Source: Candidatus Kaiserbacteria bacterium | GTDB taxonomy: Bacteria > Patescibacteriota > Minisyncoccia > Phycocordibacterales > UBA2100 | Length of the DNA: 13,446 nucleotides | Assembly: GCA_026996985.1 (NCBI GenBank) | Contig: JALWJR010000053.1 | Span: forward strand, 1-13,446 | Reading direction: 5' to 3' | Shown: positions 1 to 6,400 of the stretch, piece by piece | Numbering within the stretch: position 1 is the stretch's first letter | How the letters are laid out: each line of letters begins with the position of its first letter | Notes under the pieces: generated by a model | The model's input: only the letters and a program-made list of their open reading frames with translations | Database searches by the model: none | Told to the model about the DNA's origin: nothing | Translations under genes and position numbers: made by a program

Positions 1-2
1 GC

Positions 3-719
3 ATAAGACCCGTTGAGTCAAATGAAAAGATAAGCGCGCGGGAGGCAAGTACTTTAAAAAACGCGATACAAAAGAAAAAAATATTGCTTGAAGAGCTGGG
101 AAGTGTTGATGAAGCTTTTGTTGACGAGTATAAACAAGTAAAAGAGAGAATTGAATTTTTGGAAGGTGAATTGGCAGATTTAAAAACCAGCGGCTCCAAG
201 CTTGTTCAGCTTATAAAAGATATAGACAAAGAATTGTCTTTGCGTTTTGAAAGTGGAATTTTGAAAATAAACGAGGTGTTTGCGGAATTTTTTGCAATTT
301 TGTTTGGTGGAGGGACGGCAAAGTTAAAACTGATAAAAGATGATACTCAAGAAGATGCAAAAGACGGAATAGAGATTGCGGTTGCAATTCCGAGAAAGAA
401 AGTTTCAACCCTGGAAGCGCTCTCGGGAGGGGAGAGAGCGCTTACTTCCATTGCTTTGATTTTTGCCATGAGTCAAGTAAATCCGCCACCGTTTTTGATT
501 TTGGATGAGACAGACGCCGCGCTTGATGAAGCAAACAGCAGACGCTACGCTGAGATGATAGTCAAACTCTCAAAAAAAAGCCAGCTTATTTTAATCACTC
601 ACAATCGCGAAACGATGGTCTCGGCAGGTGAGCTCTACGGAGTTACCATGGGCGCAGACGGTGTTTCAAAACTTCTATCCGTTAAACTGGAAGAGGCGCT
701 CTCTGTTGCGAAAAGCTAG
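3..719 (+). CDS. smc: Chromosome segregation protein SMC, C-terminal fragment (5' end outside window)
   Basis: This is the C-terminal ATPase half of an SMC protein, the DNA-bound condensin ATPase that organises and segregates the chromosome with its kleisin partner. The frame is open from base 3, so the gene starts outside the window; a TTG at 84 is internal, not a start. About 238 residues are visible: the end of the coiled coil (roughly 3-230), then the C-terminal head domain. The ABC signature LSGGE is encoded at 420-434. It is followed by an extended Walker B and D-loop (FLILDETDAALDEAN, 492-536) and an H-loop (ITHNRE, near 591-608). This order and the DETDAALDEAN form are typical of SMC rather than RecN or Rad50. 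The stop is TAG at 717-719. It converges on the minus-strand structured RNA and has no clear plus-strand terminator of its own. Confidence 0.93.
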   Translation: MRPVESNEKISAREASTLKNAIQKKKILLEELGSVDEAFVDEYKQVKERIEFLEGELADLKTSGSKLVQLIKDIDKELSLRFESGILKINEVFAEFFAILFGGGTAKLKLIKDDTQEDAKDGIEIAVAIPRKKVSTLEALSGGERALTSIALIFAMSQVNPPPFLILDETDAALDEANSRRYAEMIVKLSKKSQLILITHNRETMVSAGELYGVTMGADGVSKLLSVKLEEALSVAKS

Positions 720-741
720 AGTGTGACAATTTTGTTGTAAA

Positions 742-777
742 TGAAAATGCCCGCGAAGCGCTTTGCGCTTCGCGGGC
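742..777 (-). terminator. Terminator of the structured RNA
   Basis: A perfect 12-bp GC-rich stem (749-760/766-777) with a 5-nt loop is followed on the minus strand by ATTTTCAT. On the plus strand the same hairpin is followed by GGTTGG with no T tract, so it works best for minus-strand transcripts. The U tract is modest. Confidence 0.6.
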
Positions 778-852
778 GGTTGGCCGTGATCTTTCGCCCC
801 TCACGGCGTGGGGCTTTCTCTATTTAGAAAGTGCAAAATTAGGTCACCCGGC

Positions 853-882
853 CTAACCGGGTGCGAGATGGACGTGATCCAT
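853..882 (-). other. Possible 9-codon ORF with strong SD inside the structured RNA
   Basis: Within the RNA, AGGAGG (892-897, minus strand) stands 9 nt before an ATG (880-882) that opens a short frame, MDHVHLAPG, ending at TAG (853-855). The ORF runs through hairpins B and C, so a translating ribosome would unfold them. The SD spacing is ideal, but a 9-codon frame can arise by chance and the purine-rich stretch may have another purpose. Confidence 0.2.
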
Positions 883-979
883 CTCAATTTCCCTCCTTTC
901 CCGTGCACTGGCTTGTATTGCGCCGGCACGGTCGGCGCCGGGGTTTTAGGCAAGGTCGCAACTTGCGACCTGCATTGTT

Positions 980-1007
980 ATACTATCATAAATAAAAAAT
1001 TTGTCAA
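980..1007 (-). promoter_or_regulatory. Promoter of the structured RNA
   Basis: On the minus strand a perfect -35 TTGACA (1002-1007) is followed after 16 bp by TAGTAT (980-985). A second -10 choice is TATAAC (977-982) with a 19-bp spacer. Transcription would start near 973, just before hairpin A. The 16-bp spacing matches the other promoters predicted in this window. It lies immediately after the RNase R stop codon, and no terminator is seen between them, so some read-through from RNase R is also possible. Confidence 0.6.
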
Positions 1008-1028
1008 CCTCTAATGAGTATACATTTT

Positions 1029-2981
1029 TTACTGAGCGTACTGCCACGTGATTTTTCTTGAAACCACATCAACTTGTTTGCATCTTATTTTTATTTTGTC
1101 TCCCAGAGAAAATCCTTCACCTTTTTTGTTTTCAAGTTTCAGTTTTTTGTCGTTAAAGCTGTAAAAGCCGGGTAAATCTTTTATCGGAATAAACCCTTCC
1201 GCCATTGTTTGTTGTTCTGCAACAAATATTCCTCTTTCGGTTACGCCCGTTATGGTCCCTTCAAATACTTCACCTATATGCTCTGCCATATACTCGGTTT
1301 GTTTTTGCGCGATGGAGTCTCTTTCGGCGCGCATGGCTTCTATTTCTCGTTTTGTGCTGTGTTGTGCCAGTTTTATGTAGCTTGCCAGTTCATCTTTGGC
1401 AATTTTTTTGTTTTGCAGGCGAGATTTTATTATTCTGTGAACCATAATATCCGGGTAACGACGAATGGGGGAAGTAAAATGAGTATAGAAAGGAAATCCC
1501 AAAGAAAAATGCCCAACGTTTTTGTGGCTGTAGACAGCTTTTGCAAGCGATCTTAGCAGTGTCTGTTCAATCAGCTCTTGATGCGGGGTGTTTTTTACTT
1601 GCAAAAGCAGGCGAGCCAAATCTTTGTTTGTTATTCTTGATTTTACATTGTCTAAAGCGTCATAACCCAAGGCGCGTACAAACTGCTTAAGTTCAATTAT
1701 TTTTTGTTCATCGGGGGTCTCGTGTATTCTGTAAATCAACAAATCGCTCGGAAAAGCGGACGATGACCATTCGGCAACCACTCTGTTTGCAAGCAACATA
1801 AACTCTTCTATCATCTCCATTGTGGGCAAAACTTCTTTCTTTTTTATGCTGACGGGCTTGCCTTTTTTGTCCAACTCTATTTCAACTTCGCGAGATGAGA
1901 ATTGCAAAGCTCCTTTTTTGTTTCTTTTTTCTTTTAATTTTTCTGCAAGCTTGAGCGCTTCTTTGAGCATAACCGAGAGTTCGTCCGTATTTGAAGAATT
2001 TATTATCTCTTGGGCTTGAGTGTAAGTGAGTCTTTTGTCTGATTTTATAACGCTTTCTGTGATTTCAAAATCAACAACTTCGCCCTCCGGTGTTAAATTG
2101 AAAAGAACGGAAAATGCAAATCTCTCTTCATTTGGCACAAGGCTGCAAACATCATTTGAAAGCTCTTCCGGAAGCATCGGGATTGTTCTGTCCACCAAAT
2201 AAACCGAAGTGGCTCTTTTACGCGCTTCTTTATCAAGGGCGCTGTGTGGTTTTACAAAGAAAGTAACATCGGCAATATGCACACCAAGCTTGTATCCGGT
2301 TTCGGTTTTTTGCAAAGATATCGCATCATCAAAATCTTGAGCGTTTTTCGGGTCAATTGTTACCGTGAGGGTATCTGTCAAATCTTTTCGTTTATCTTTT
2401 GAAAAAAAGTTGGCATGAAATTTTTCTTGGATAGTTTTTGCTTCTTTTTTAACTTGTGGAGGAAATTTGTCTTCAAATTCGTGCGAGTACAAAATGGCGC
2501 GCATTATCGTATCGTGCGCTCCGGCTCTGCCGAGTATCTCTTCAGTTGTTGCTGTCGGATACTCTTGTGTGCTGTCCCAACTTATTTTTGCCACAACTGC
2601 CGTATTGTCTTGTAAACTCTCAGGAGGGTTTAGGATTAAAAAATCCGTCGGTATCCTTTTGTCTTCCGGGATTAAAATAAAATGTTTTCCGTGTTCGCGA
2701 GCAATCCCGACAATTTTTTCGGTTTTTCTGTTTAGTACTTTTATCACCCTTGCTTTCCCGTTTTTAAGTGGAACAAACTCCACCTCATCTCCGGGTAAAG
2801 CGGTAAAAGTATCGTCAGGGTTTACTTCAAACTCTTTTGCAAAATCGGGGGCTGATATGAACCCCTTACCGCGAAAGTTAAAAGATATTGTACCCGTAAG
2901 AGTTTTTTCTTGCTTTTTTTGTTCTTTTTTTCGTTTCTTATCTGTTTTGCCGAAACGCGTTTTCTTTTTTGTTTTTTGCAT
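1029..2981 (-). CDS. rnr: Ribonuclease R (RNB-family 3'-5' exoribonuclease)
   Basis: RNase R is a processive 3'-to-5' hydrolytic exoribonuclease that degrades structured RNA and helps in mRNA, rRNA and tmRNA-linked turnover. The protein has 650 residues. It has a Lys-rich N-terminus (1-27), OB-type cold-shock domains (about 28-150), the RNB catalytic domain (about 200-520) and an S1 domain (about 570-648). The catalytic block has D210, D216, D218 and D219, the same spacing as D272/D278/D280/D281 of E. coli RNase R. GVHIADV (233-239), YRIHE (417-421) and FTSPIRRYPDIMVHR (502-516) are further RNB signatures. It is shorter than E. coli RNase R (about 810 aa), mainly at the N-terminus and the tail after S1. 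The ATG at 2981 has no SD, but a promoter ends 6 nt before it, so a leaderless mRNA is likely. Confidence 0.96.
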   Translation of the reverse strand: MQKTKKKTRFGKTDKKRKKEQKKQEKTLTGTISFNFRGKGFISAPDFAKEFEVNPDDTFTALPGDEVEFVPLKNGKARVIKVLNRKTEKIVGIAREHGKHFILIPEDKRIPTDFLILNPPESLQDNTAVVAKISWDSTQEYPTATTEEILGRAGAHDTIMRAILYSHEFEDKFPPQVKKEAKTIQEKFHANFFSKDKRKDLTDTLTVTIDPKNAQDFDDAISLQKTETGYKLGVHIADVTFFVKPHSALDKEARKRATSVYLVDRTIPMLPEELSNDVCSLVPNEERFAFSVLFNLTPEGEVVDFEITESVIKSDKRLTYTQAQEIINSSNTDELSVMLKEALKLAEKLKEKRNKKGALQFSSREVEIELDKKGKPVSIKKKEVLPTMEMIEEFMLLANRVVAEWSSSAFPSDLLIYRIHETPDEQKIIELKQFVRALGYDALDNVKSRITNKDLARLLLQVKNTPHQELIEQTLLRSLAKAVYSHKNVGHFSLGFPFYTHFTSPIRRYPDIMVHRIIKSRLQNKKIAKDELASYIKLAQHSTKREIEAMRAERDSIAQKQTEYMAEHIGEVFEGTITGVTERGIFVAEQQTMAEGFIPIKDLPGFYSFNDKKLKLENKKGEGFSLGDKIKIRCKQVDVVSRKITWQYAQ

Positions 2982-2987
2982 TTAGTA

Positions 2988-3015
2988 AGTATGCTCTTTT
3001 TTTGACGCTTTGCAA
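2988..3015 (-). promoter_or_regulatory. Predicted leaderless promoter of rnr
   Basis: On the minus strand TTGCAA (3010-3015), a 16-bp spacer and CATACT (2988-2993) are followed by 6 nt (TACTAA) and then the RNase R ATG. Transcription would start at or next to the start codon. The same -35 sequence and spacer length recur in front of khpA. Confidence 0.45.
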
Positions 3016-3069
3016 ATTCATCATATGCAAAAACAACACATAATCTGTGCGTAGTATAAAACTTAAATA

Positions 3070-3078
3070 TGCTATAAT
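3070..3078 (+). promoter_or_regulatory. Possible extended -10 promoter for the deacylase-methyltransferase pair
   Basis: A perfect TATAAT (3073-3078) is preceded by TGC (3070-3072), an extended -10 arrangement. No good -35 is seen 16-18 bp upstream. It would give a leader of about 108 nt before the ATG at 3193. The rest of the 211-bp divergent gap (2982-3192) is AT-rich, with no further gene or clear structure. Confidence 0.35.
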
Positions 3079-3192
3079 TGTTTTATAGCGAACAGTATTG
3101 TATTTTAAGAGAGAAAATATACAGCATCGTACCGATCGATCTAAATATATTTTTATTTCGTTAAGGCACGAGCATTTCTTGGTACAGAGATC

Positions 3193-3669
3193 ATGGTATA
3201 TCAAAATGTTATTGAAATTTTGCGTAAAGATAATATTTCTTATGAACTCATTGAACATGAGCCTGTGTATACTATGGAGCAAGCACAACATGTTGTGGGC
3301 GGTTTGATGGCAGAGGAAGTAAAGGTTTTGCTTGTGAGAGTATACAAAAGCAAAAAAACATTTGAGCATTTTTTGTTTATATGGTCAGGCGATAGAAAAG
3401 TTGATTTTAAAAAAATTGTTGGCAAGATTTCAGCAAAAAGAATAAAGCTTGCTTCACCCGAGGAAGTCAAATCAACTCTGGGAATAGATATTGGAGCTCT
3501 GACACCGTTCGGATACGAAACTTCTTATCCGACGGTGTTGGATAGTACATTGCTGAAGCAGTCAAAGCTTCATCTAAACCCCGGGGTGCATGATAAGACG
3601 ATTATATTGCATCCGAACAGTCTCATGCGTTTGTTAAAGCGATATGCCACGGTTTTATATGTTATGTAA
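3193..3669 (+). CDS. YbaK/EbsC-type aminoacyl-tRNA deacylase
   Basis: A 158-aa stand-alone YbaK/ProXp-like domain. This family hydrolyses mischarged aminoacyl-tRNA in trans (classically Cys-tRNA-Pro or Ala-tRNA-Pro) to keep translation accurate. Family marks are the conserved Lys in VKVLLVR (K44), SGDRKVDFKKIVGKI (65-79), the LASPEEV segment (87-93), and GALTPFG (101-107), the Gly-rich substrate-pocket loop. The length is normal for the family. The ATG at 3193 follows a weak purine stretch (CAGAGATC) rather than a clear SD. A methyltransferase starts 8 nt after the stop, so the two are probably co-transcribed. Which amino acid is edited cannot be told from sequence; the closest subfamily (YbaK, ProXp-ala or another) is uncertain. 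Confidence 0.85.
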   Translation: MVYQNVIEILRKDNISYELIEHEPVYTMEQAQHVVGGLMAEEVKVLLVRVYKSKKTFEHFLFIWSGDRKVDFKKIVGKISAKRIKLASPEEVKSTLGIDIGALTPFGYETSYPTVLDSTLLKQSKLHLNPGVHDKTIILHPNSLMRLLKRYATVLYVM

Positions 3670-3677
3670 TTTTGCAA

Positions 3678-4433
3678 ATGAAAAAGAAAAAAACAGATAA
3701 CAAAAAACATCTTATGACTATAGCAGCGCATTATAATGCGCAAGCCAAATATTATGATGATGTATATGAATCGGTTATATGTAATGCTGAAAATCGTGCA
3801 GTGGCTCGTATATTATCAGATATTATAGACGGGTATGTGTTAGATATTGGCTCGGGAAGTGGTCTGTTATGTGATTTATTTGATATTGATAAGTATGTGG
3901 GAGTTGATTTGTCGTCTGAGATGATTAAAATTGCAAGAAAGAAGCATCCCGATAAACATTTTATAATGGCAGATATGCACGCACTCCCTTTTGAAGATAA
4001 TAGTTTTGATACGGTTGTTAGCCTGTTTGGTCCTTTATCATACTCAACCGAACCAGAGAATTTATTGCAAGAAATCATGAGGGTTTCTAAGCCGGGTGCC
4101 GGCATTGCTCTCATGCCATATACGCTCAGGGCCGGAAAAGGACTGGATATCGGCGGGTTTAGCACATTGCTTAATGATGATGTACGTAAAATATTCTACA
4201 CGGAATCTTCTTTGATGAAATTACTTTCTCCACTTGATGAAGTGAAAGTAATAGGAATCAATTACTTTTTGAATACATATAACAAATTTTCAAGTATAAT
4301 GTTTAAAGATACGGTCACATCGGACTATTTTGTTGATAGGTTTTTAGAAATAGATGAAAAATTTGACTCCATATTGCCGGCAGAATTTGCCAGACATATG
4401 ATAGGAATAGGAATAAAGCCCAGGTTTTTGTAA
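3678..4433 (+). CDS. Class I SAM-dependent methyltransferase (Methyltransf_11-like)
   Basis: A 251-aa class I methyltransferase that would transfer a methyl group from S-adenosylmethionine to an unknown acceptor. Motif I is VLDIGSGSG (54-62), motif II is VGVDLSSEMI (74-83), and ADMHALPFEDNSFDTVVS (98-115) carries motifs III and IV. EIMRVSKPGA (132-141) is the usual post-motif segment. The C-terminal third (about 150-251) has no motif I recognise and probably forms the substrate-binding cap. I start it at the ATG at 3678, 8 nt after the deacylase stop; an upstream in-frame TTG at 3672 is less likely. No SD is visible, consistent with translational coupling to the deacylase. There is no clear plus-strand terminator after it, only the hairpin shared with the convergent gene. 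The substrate could be a small molecule or a tRNA. Confidence 0.8.
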   Translation: MKKKKTDNKKHLMTIAAHYNAQAKYYDDVYESVICNAENRAVARILSDIIDGYVLDIGSGSGLLCDLFDIDKYVGVDLSSEMIKIARKKHPDKHFIMADMHALPFEDNSFDTVVSLFGPLSYSTEPENLLQEIMRVSKPGAGIALMPYTLRAGKGLDIGGFSTLLNDDVRKIFYTESSLMKLLSPLDEVKVIGINYFLNTYNKFSSIMFKDTVTSDYFVDRFLEIDEKFDSILPAEFARHMIGIGIKPRFL

Positions 4434-4508
4434 TAGTCAAAAAACAATTTTTTAAAATAAACGAATATAAGTATTAAATATTTACCTAAAGAGTCTGGCG
4501 CATACCGT

Positions 4509-4534
4509 AAAAAGCCCCGTTTTACAACGGGGCT
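4509..4534 (-). terminator. Terminator of the AstE-like gene
   Basis: An 8-bp stem, AGCCCCGT/ACGGGGCT (4513-4520/4527-4534), with a 6-nt loop. On the minus strand it is followed directly by TTTTT. It lies 6 bases beyond the AstE-like stop codon. The remainder of 4434-4508 is AT-rich with no other feature. Confidence 0.85.
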
Positions 4535-4540
4535 GCAAGG

Positions 4541-5632
4541 TTAATAACAAGGTGGTAGCGTGATGCCACCGTTTTCTTTTTTGCGTGCGATAACACAGGC
4601 GGTGCGGTCTCCGACGGGAACGTCGGGATTGGCAAAGAGAAGTCTTTCTCTGCCTTCGCGGTAGATAAGCACATCGCCCTGTTTTGCATACGCTTGCTGG
4701 GGAAAAGCGACGAAGTCGCGAGGTGGCGTAGTTGCAGGATTGCCGTTTATATCAAGGAAGGTAAAATCGGTATGTTCCTTGATGATATCTCGACGTTTTT
4801 CCCACACATCAAACCCGAGTGGCTCATCAATAGAGAACCGACCACTCAGTTTTCGTTCAAGGTTGGCGAGCAACTGCGGAGTGTATGTGACCTCGTCAAG
4901 GTATCCGATAGTACCTTGTTCAAAAGTCGCCGCATAAGCACCGAAGGTTGCCGCCATGTAGCCGGCAAATGTGGGATAAGTGCCGGGCGGATACAGCACC
5001 ACTCCCGCTACGATATCACTGTATTCTTGGTAGAACCAATTGAGCACTTCCTGTTCGGGATGTACTCCCGGATATGCCATGGCATAGGTGTATTCCGTGC
5101 GGTTATGACAATTATCCCTTACCTCCTCAACAAGCGGCACCGCAAAGCTCTGATGCACATCGATGGCATCAATGCGCTTATACTTAGGTGCCACTTCTTC
5201 AAGCGTATGCATAATCTCGTTGGCTCGTTTTTGCGCATAGCACTTTGGGTTGGAAAACGGTGTGCCGAAACAACGGTTCAAGTTGTTATAATGTCCACAC
5301 CCATTCTCTTTAAGTGCTCGTACACCTTTGCCGCCTTGCGCAAAAGCCGCTTCTATGTTTCCGAACAATAACAGAACATCTGTATGAAGACTGATTGTAC
5401 CTTCGGCTAGCTTGTTGAGCAACGTATCAACGATAAAGATGCCGGCTTTTTCGTCGCCATGCATGCCGCCACTGACAACCAGCAAACGCTCAAAAGATGT
5501 TCTTCTTCGTCGTACCCAAAAGCATCCGTGTGCCATCTCATAAAACGAGGCAATATTGGACGAGGATGGAAGGGCGGCTTGCACCTCTCTGGGATAGGTG
5601 GCGCGAGGGAAACGATAGAGATATGTTTTCAT
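4541..5632 (-). CDS. Succinylglutamate desuccinylase / aspartoacylase family zinc hydrolase (AstE-like)
   Basis: A 363-aa zinc-dependent deacylase of the AstE/ASPA branch of the M14 fold. Known members remove succinyl or acetyl groups from amino acids, such as N-succinylglutamate or N-acetylaspartate. The zinc site is visible: GGMHGDE gives H58 and E61, and IDVH gives H160. E238 in FEQG fits the catalytic glutamate, and NNLNRCFG (116-123) matches the substrate-binding N..NR block. The frame extends upstream to an ATG at 5710, but I choose the ATG at 5632 because GGGAG stands 8 nt before it and the family homology begins just after it. The protein has about 40 residues more than E. coli AstE, mostly at the C-terminus. 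It is the last gene of the minus-strand cluster and has its own terminator; a hairpin terminator (5725-5753) also separates it from the gene upstream. The true substrate is unknown. Confidence 0.82.
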   Translation of the reverse strand: MKTYLYRFPRATYPREVQAALPSSSNIASFYEMAHGCFWVRRRRTSFERLLVVSGGMHGDEKAGIFIVDTLLNKLAEGTISLHTDVLLLFGNIEAAFAQGGKGVRALKENGCGHYNNLNRCFGTPFSNPKCYAQKRANEIMHTLEEVAPKYKRIDAIDVHQSFAVPLVEEVRDNCHNRTEYTYAMAYPGVHPEQEVLNWFYQEYSDIVAGVVLYPPGTYPTFAGYMAATFGAYAATFEQGTIGYLDEVTYTPQLLANLERKLSGRFSIDEPLGFDVWEKRRDIIKEHTDFTFLDINGNPATTPPRDFVAFPQQAYAKQGDVLIYREGRERLLFANPDVPVGDRTACVIARKKENGGITLPPCY

Positions 5633-5724
5633 GACTTTTCTCCCTTGTGAAGTTAACCCGACATGCATTGTATTGTATATTTGTATGTAATGGAACTTTA
5701 CAGCCGGCAAGTATATGGTTTTGT

Positions 5725-5753
5725 AAAACCCTCGTCTTATGAAAGACGAGGGT
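5725..5753 (-). terminator. Terminator of the unknown 186-aa gene
   Basis: An 11-bp perfect stem (5728-5738/5743-5753) with a 4-nt loop, followed on the minus strand by TTT. It lies 6 bases beyond the stop of the 186-aa gene and upstream of the AstE-like gene, so the latter needs either read-through or its own promoter in 5640-5724. In that AT-rich stretch TACAAT-like boxes occur, but no clear promoter stands out. Confidence 0.8.
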
Positions 5754-5759
5754 CAATTA

Positions 5760-6320
5760 TTACACAAAGGACTGTTTTATAATTTCGGTTACTTTTCCAA
5801 TGTTATTGAAAAGTTGTATTTCCATAATAATCGGTACACCAAGTTTTTTAAGTACCGAAATTACTTGTAACTGTTGTGATCGGTAATGCTCTGGCAAAAT
5901 ATTGATAACGGTTTTTGCTTGTTCGCTTTTCCAAAGCGTCAAAGCGACATCATAAAGTGTGCACGTAGGATCTCCCGAACTGGTGGTAAGTGGCACATTG
6001 CCACAGAACCATCGACCCGATTGTTTGTTTTGTCTGGCGCGCCTTTTTTTAGGTAATCTCTTTAGATTATCTATAATAGTGTATGAATCTGAACGAAATC
6101 TAGATTCATACAGAACAAAATTTGGCTTATAGACAAAATCAGGAATTATCGGTTCACTCTTTTCGGGAGCAGGGATTTCATCTTTTGTGTGAATATCATC
6201 CACAAAAAGCAGTGTAACATCTTCCGGTTGTTGCATATGTGACAGAATGGTAACCCCCATTTTCGACCAGCGAGTGGGTCCGTGTGCCAGATAGTAGTGA
6301 CCTGCCTCGATGATACGCAT
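5760..6320 (-). CDS. Hypothetical protein, 186 aa, in the aspartate cluster
   Basis: I do not recognise this protein. The ATG at 6320 is chosen because GGAGG lies 7 nt upstream; an alternative start at 6386 would fall inside the promoter. It looks soluble, with no signal peptide or membrane segment. The N-terminal part (1-45) alternates hydrophobic strands and ends in LFVDDIH (38-44). A Pro/Glu-rich linker follows (46-62), then a very basic patch KRLPKKRRARQNK (87-99). A short segment has two cysteines, C106 and C120, flanking GNVPLTTSSGDP. The C-terminal half, LYDVALTLWK (122-131) and onward, resembles alternating helices and strands. The basic patch could bind nucleic acid or phosphate. It has its own promoter and terminator and lies between racemase and deacylase genes, so a role in the same pathway is plausible but unproven. 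Confidence 0.75.
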   Translation of the reverse strand: MRIIEAGHYYLAHGPTRWSKMGVTILSHMQQPEDVTLLFVDDIHTKDEIPAPEKSEPIIPDFVYKPNFVLYESRFRSDSYTIIDNLKRLPKKRRARQNKQSGRWFCGNVPLTTSSGDPTCTLYDVALTLWKSEQAKTVINILPEHYRSQQLQVISVLKKLGVPIIMEIQLFNNIGKVTEIIKQSFV

Positions 6321-6358
6321 TGATTGTCCTCCATAATCAGTTTGTTGTTCCCTCGGTA

Positions 6359-6386
6359 TTTTTACAGAAAAAAATAGACACGTCAA
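6359..6386 (-). promoter_or_regulatory. Promoter of the unknown 186-aa gene
   Basis: On the minus strand TTGACG (6381-6386), a 16-bp spacer and TAAAAA (6359-6364). Transcription would start near 6352, giving a leader of about 32 nt that carries the GGAGG SD of the ATG at 6320. It lies between the racemase stop (6401) and the gene. Confidence 0.5.
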
Positions 6387-6400
6387 ACATTAAATTATAT

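Larger units (their letters stand above)
742..973 (-). ncRNA. Candidate structured non-coding RNA (about 230 nt, two H-type pseudoknots)
   Basis: No convincing protein gene lies here, but the minus strand has a promoter, dense structure and a terminator. From the 5' end (near 973) the elements are as follows. Hairpin A is 953-960/964-971. Pseudoknot 1 has stem 1 at 933-938/920-925 and stem 2 at 926-931/901-906. A purine-rich single strand covers 886-900. Hairpin B is 865-872/878-885 and hairpin C is 845-851/857-863. A small AT-rich hairpin is 815-819/826-830. Pseudoknot 2 has stem 1 at 810-814/796-800 and stem 2 at 801-807/783-789. The terminator hairpin is 749-777. In both pseudoknots, reading on the minus strand gives the classical short loop 1 (1-2 nt) and longer loop 3 (13 and 6 nt). 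On the plus strand these would be reversed and sterically poor, which supports minus-strand transcription. I do not recognise an RNA family; tmRNA, RNase P and SRP signatures are absent. RNase R lies directly upstream on the same strand. Confidence 0.6.

Noticed and set aside
84..719. TTG start at 84 for the SMC fragment
   Set aside because: The frame is open upstream to base 3 with SMC-like coiled-coil residues, so the gene simply continues beyond the window.
742..973. tmRNA, RNase P RNA or SRP RNA as identity of the structured RNA
   Set aside because: There is no tRNA-like domain with a GGTTCGA-type T loop and CCA end, no RNase P core sequence such as GAGGAAAGTCC or ACAGAA, and no SRP GGAAGCAGC-type loop.
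808..1014. 68-aa plus-strand frame
   Set aside because: It runs over the inverted repeats of the structured RNA, has no SD or promoter, and has a composition unlike the neighbouring proteins.
2467..2985. 172-aa plus-strand frame opposite rnr
   Set aside because: It is antisense to the well-supported RNase R N-terminal region and is Ser/Phe-rich like other shadows.
2938..3369. 143-aa minus-strand frame over the rnr promoter region
   Set aside because: It overlaps both rnr and the start of the deacylase gene and is rich in rare-looking Cys/His/Phe runs typical of shadow frames.
4694..5371. 225-aa plus-strand frame opposite the AstE-like gene
   Set aside because: It is antisense to a gene with intact zinc-site motifs, and has no SD, promoter or recognisable domain.
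4541..5710. Longer AstE-like start at 5710
   Set aside because: The extra 26 residues show no family similarity, and the ATG at 5632 has a good SD.
5760..6386. Longer start at 6386 for the 186-aa protein
   Set aside because: That start lies at the predicted -35 box; the ATG at 6320 has GGAGG at ideal distance.
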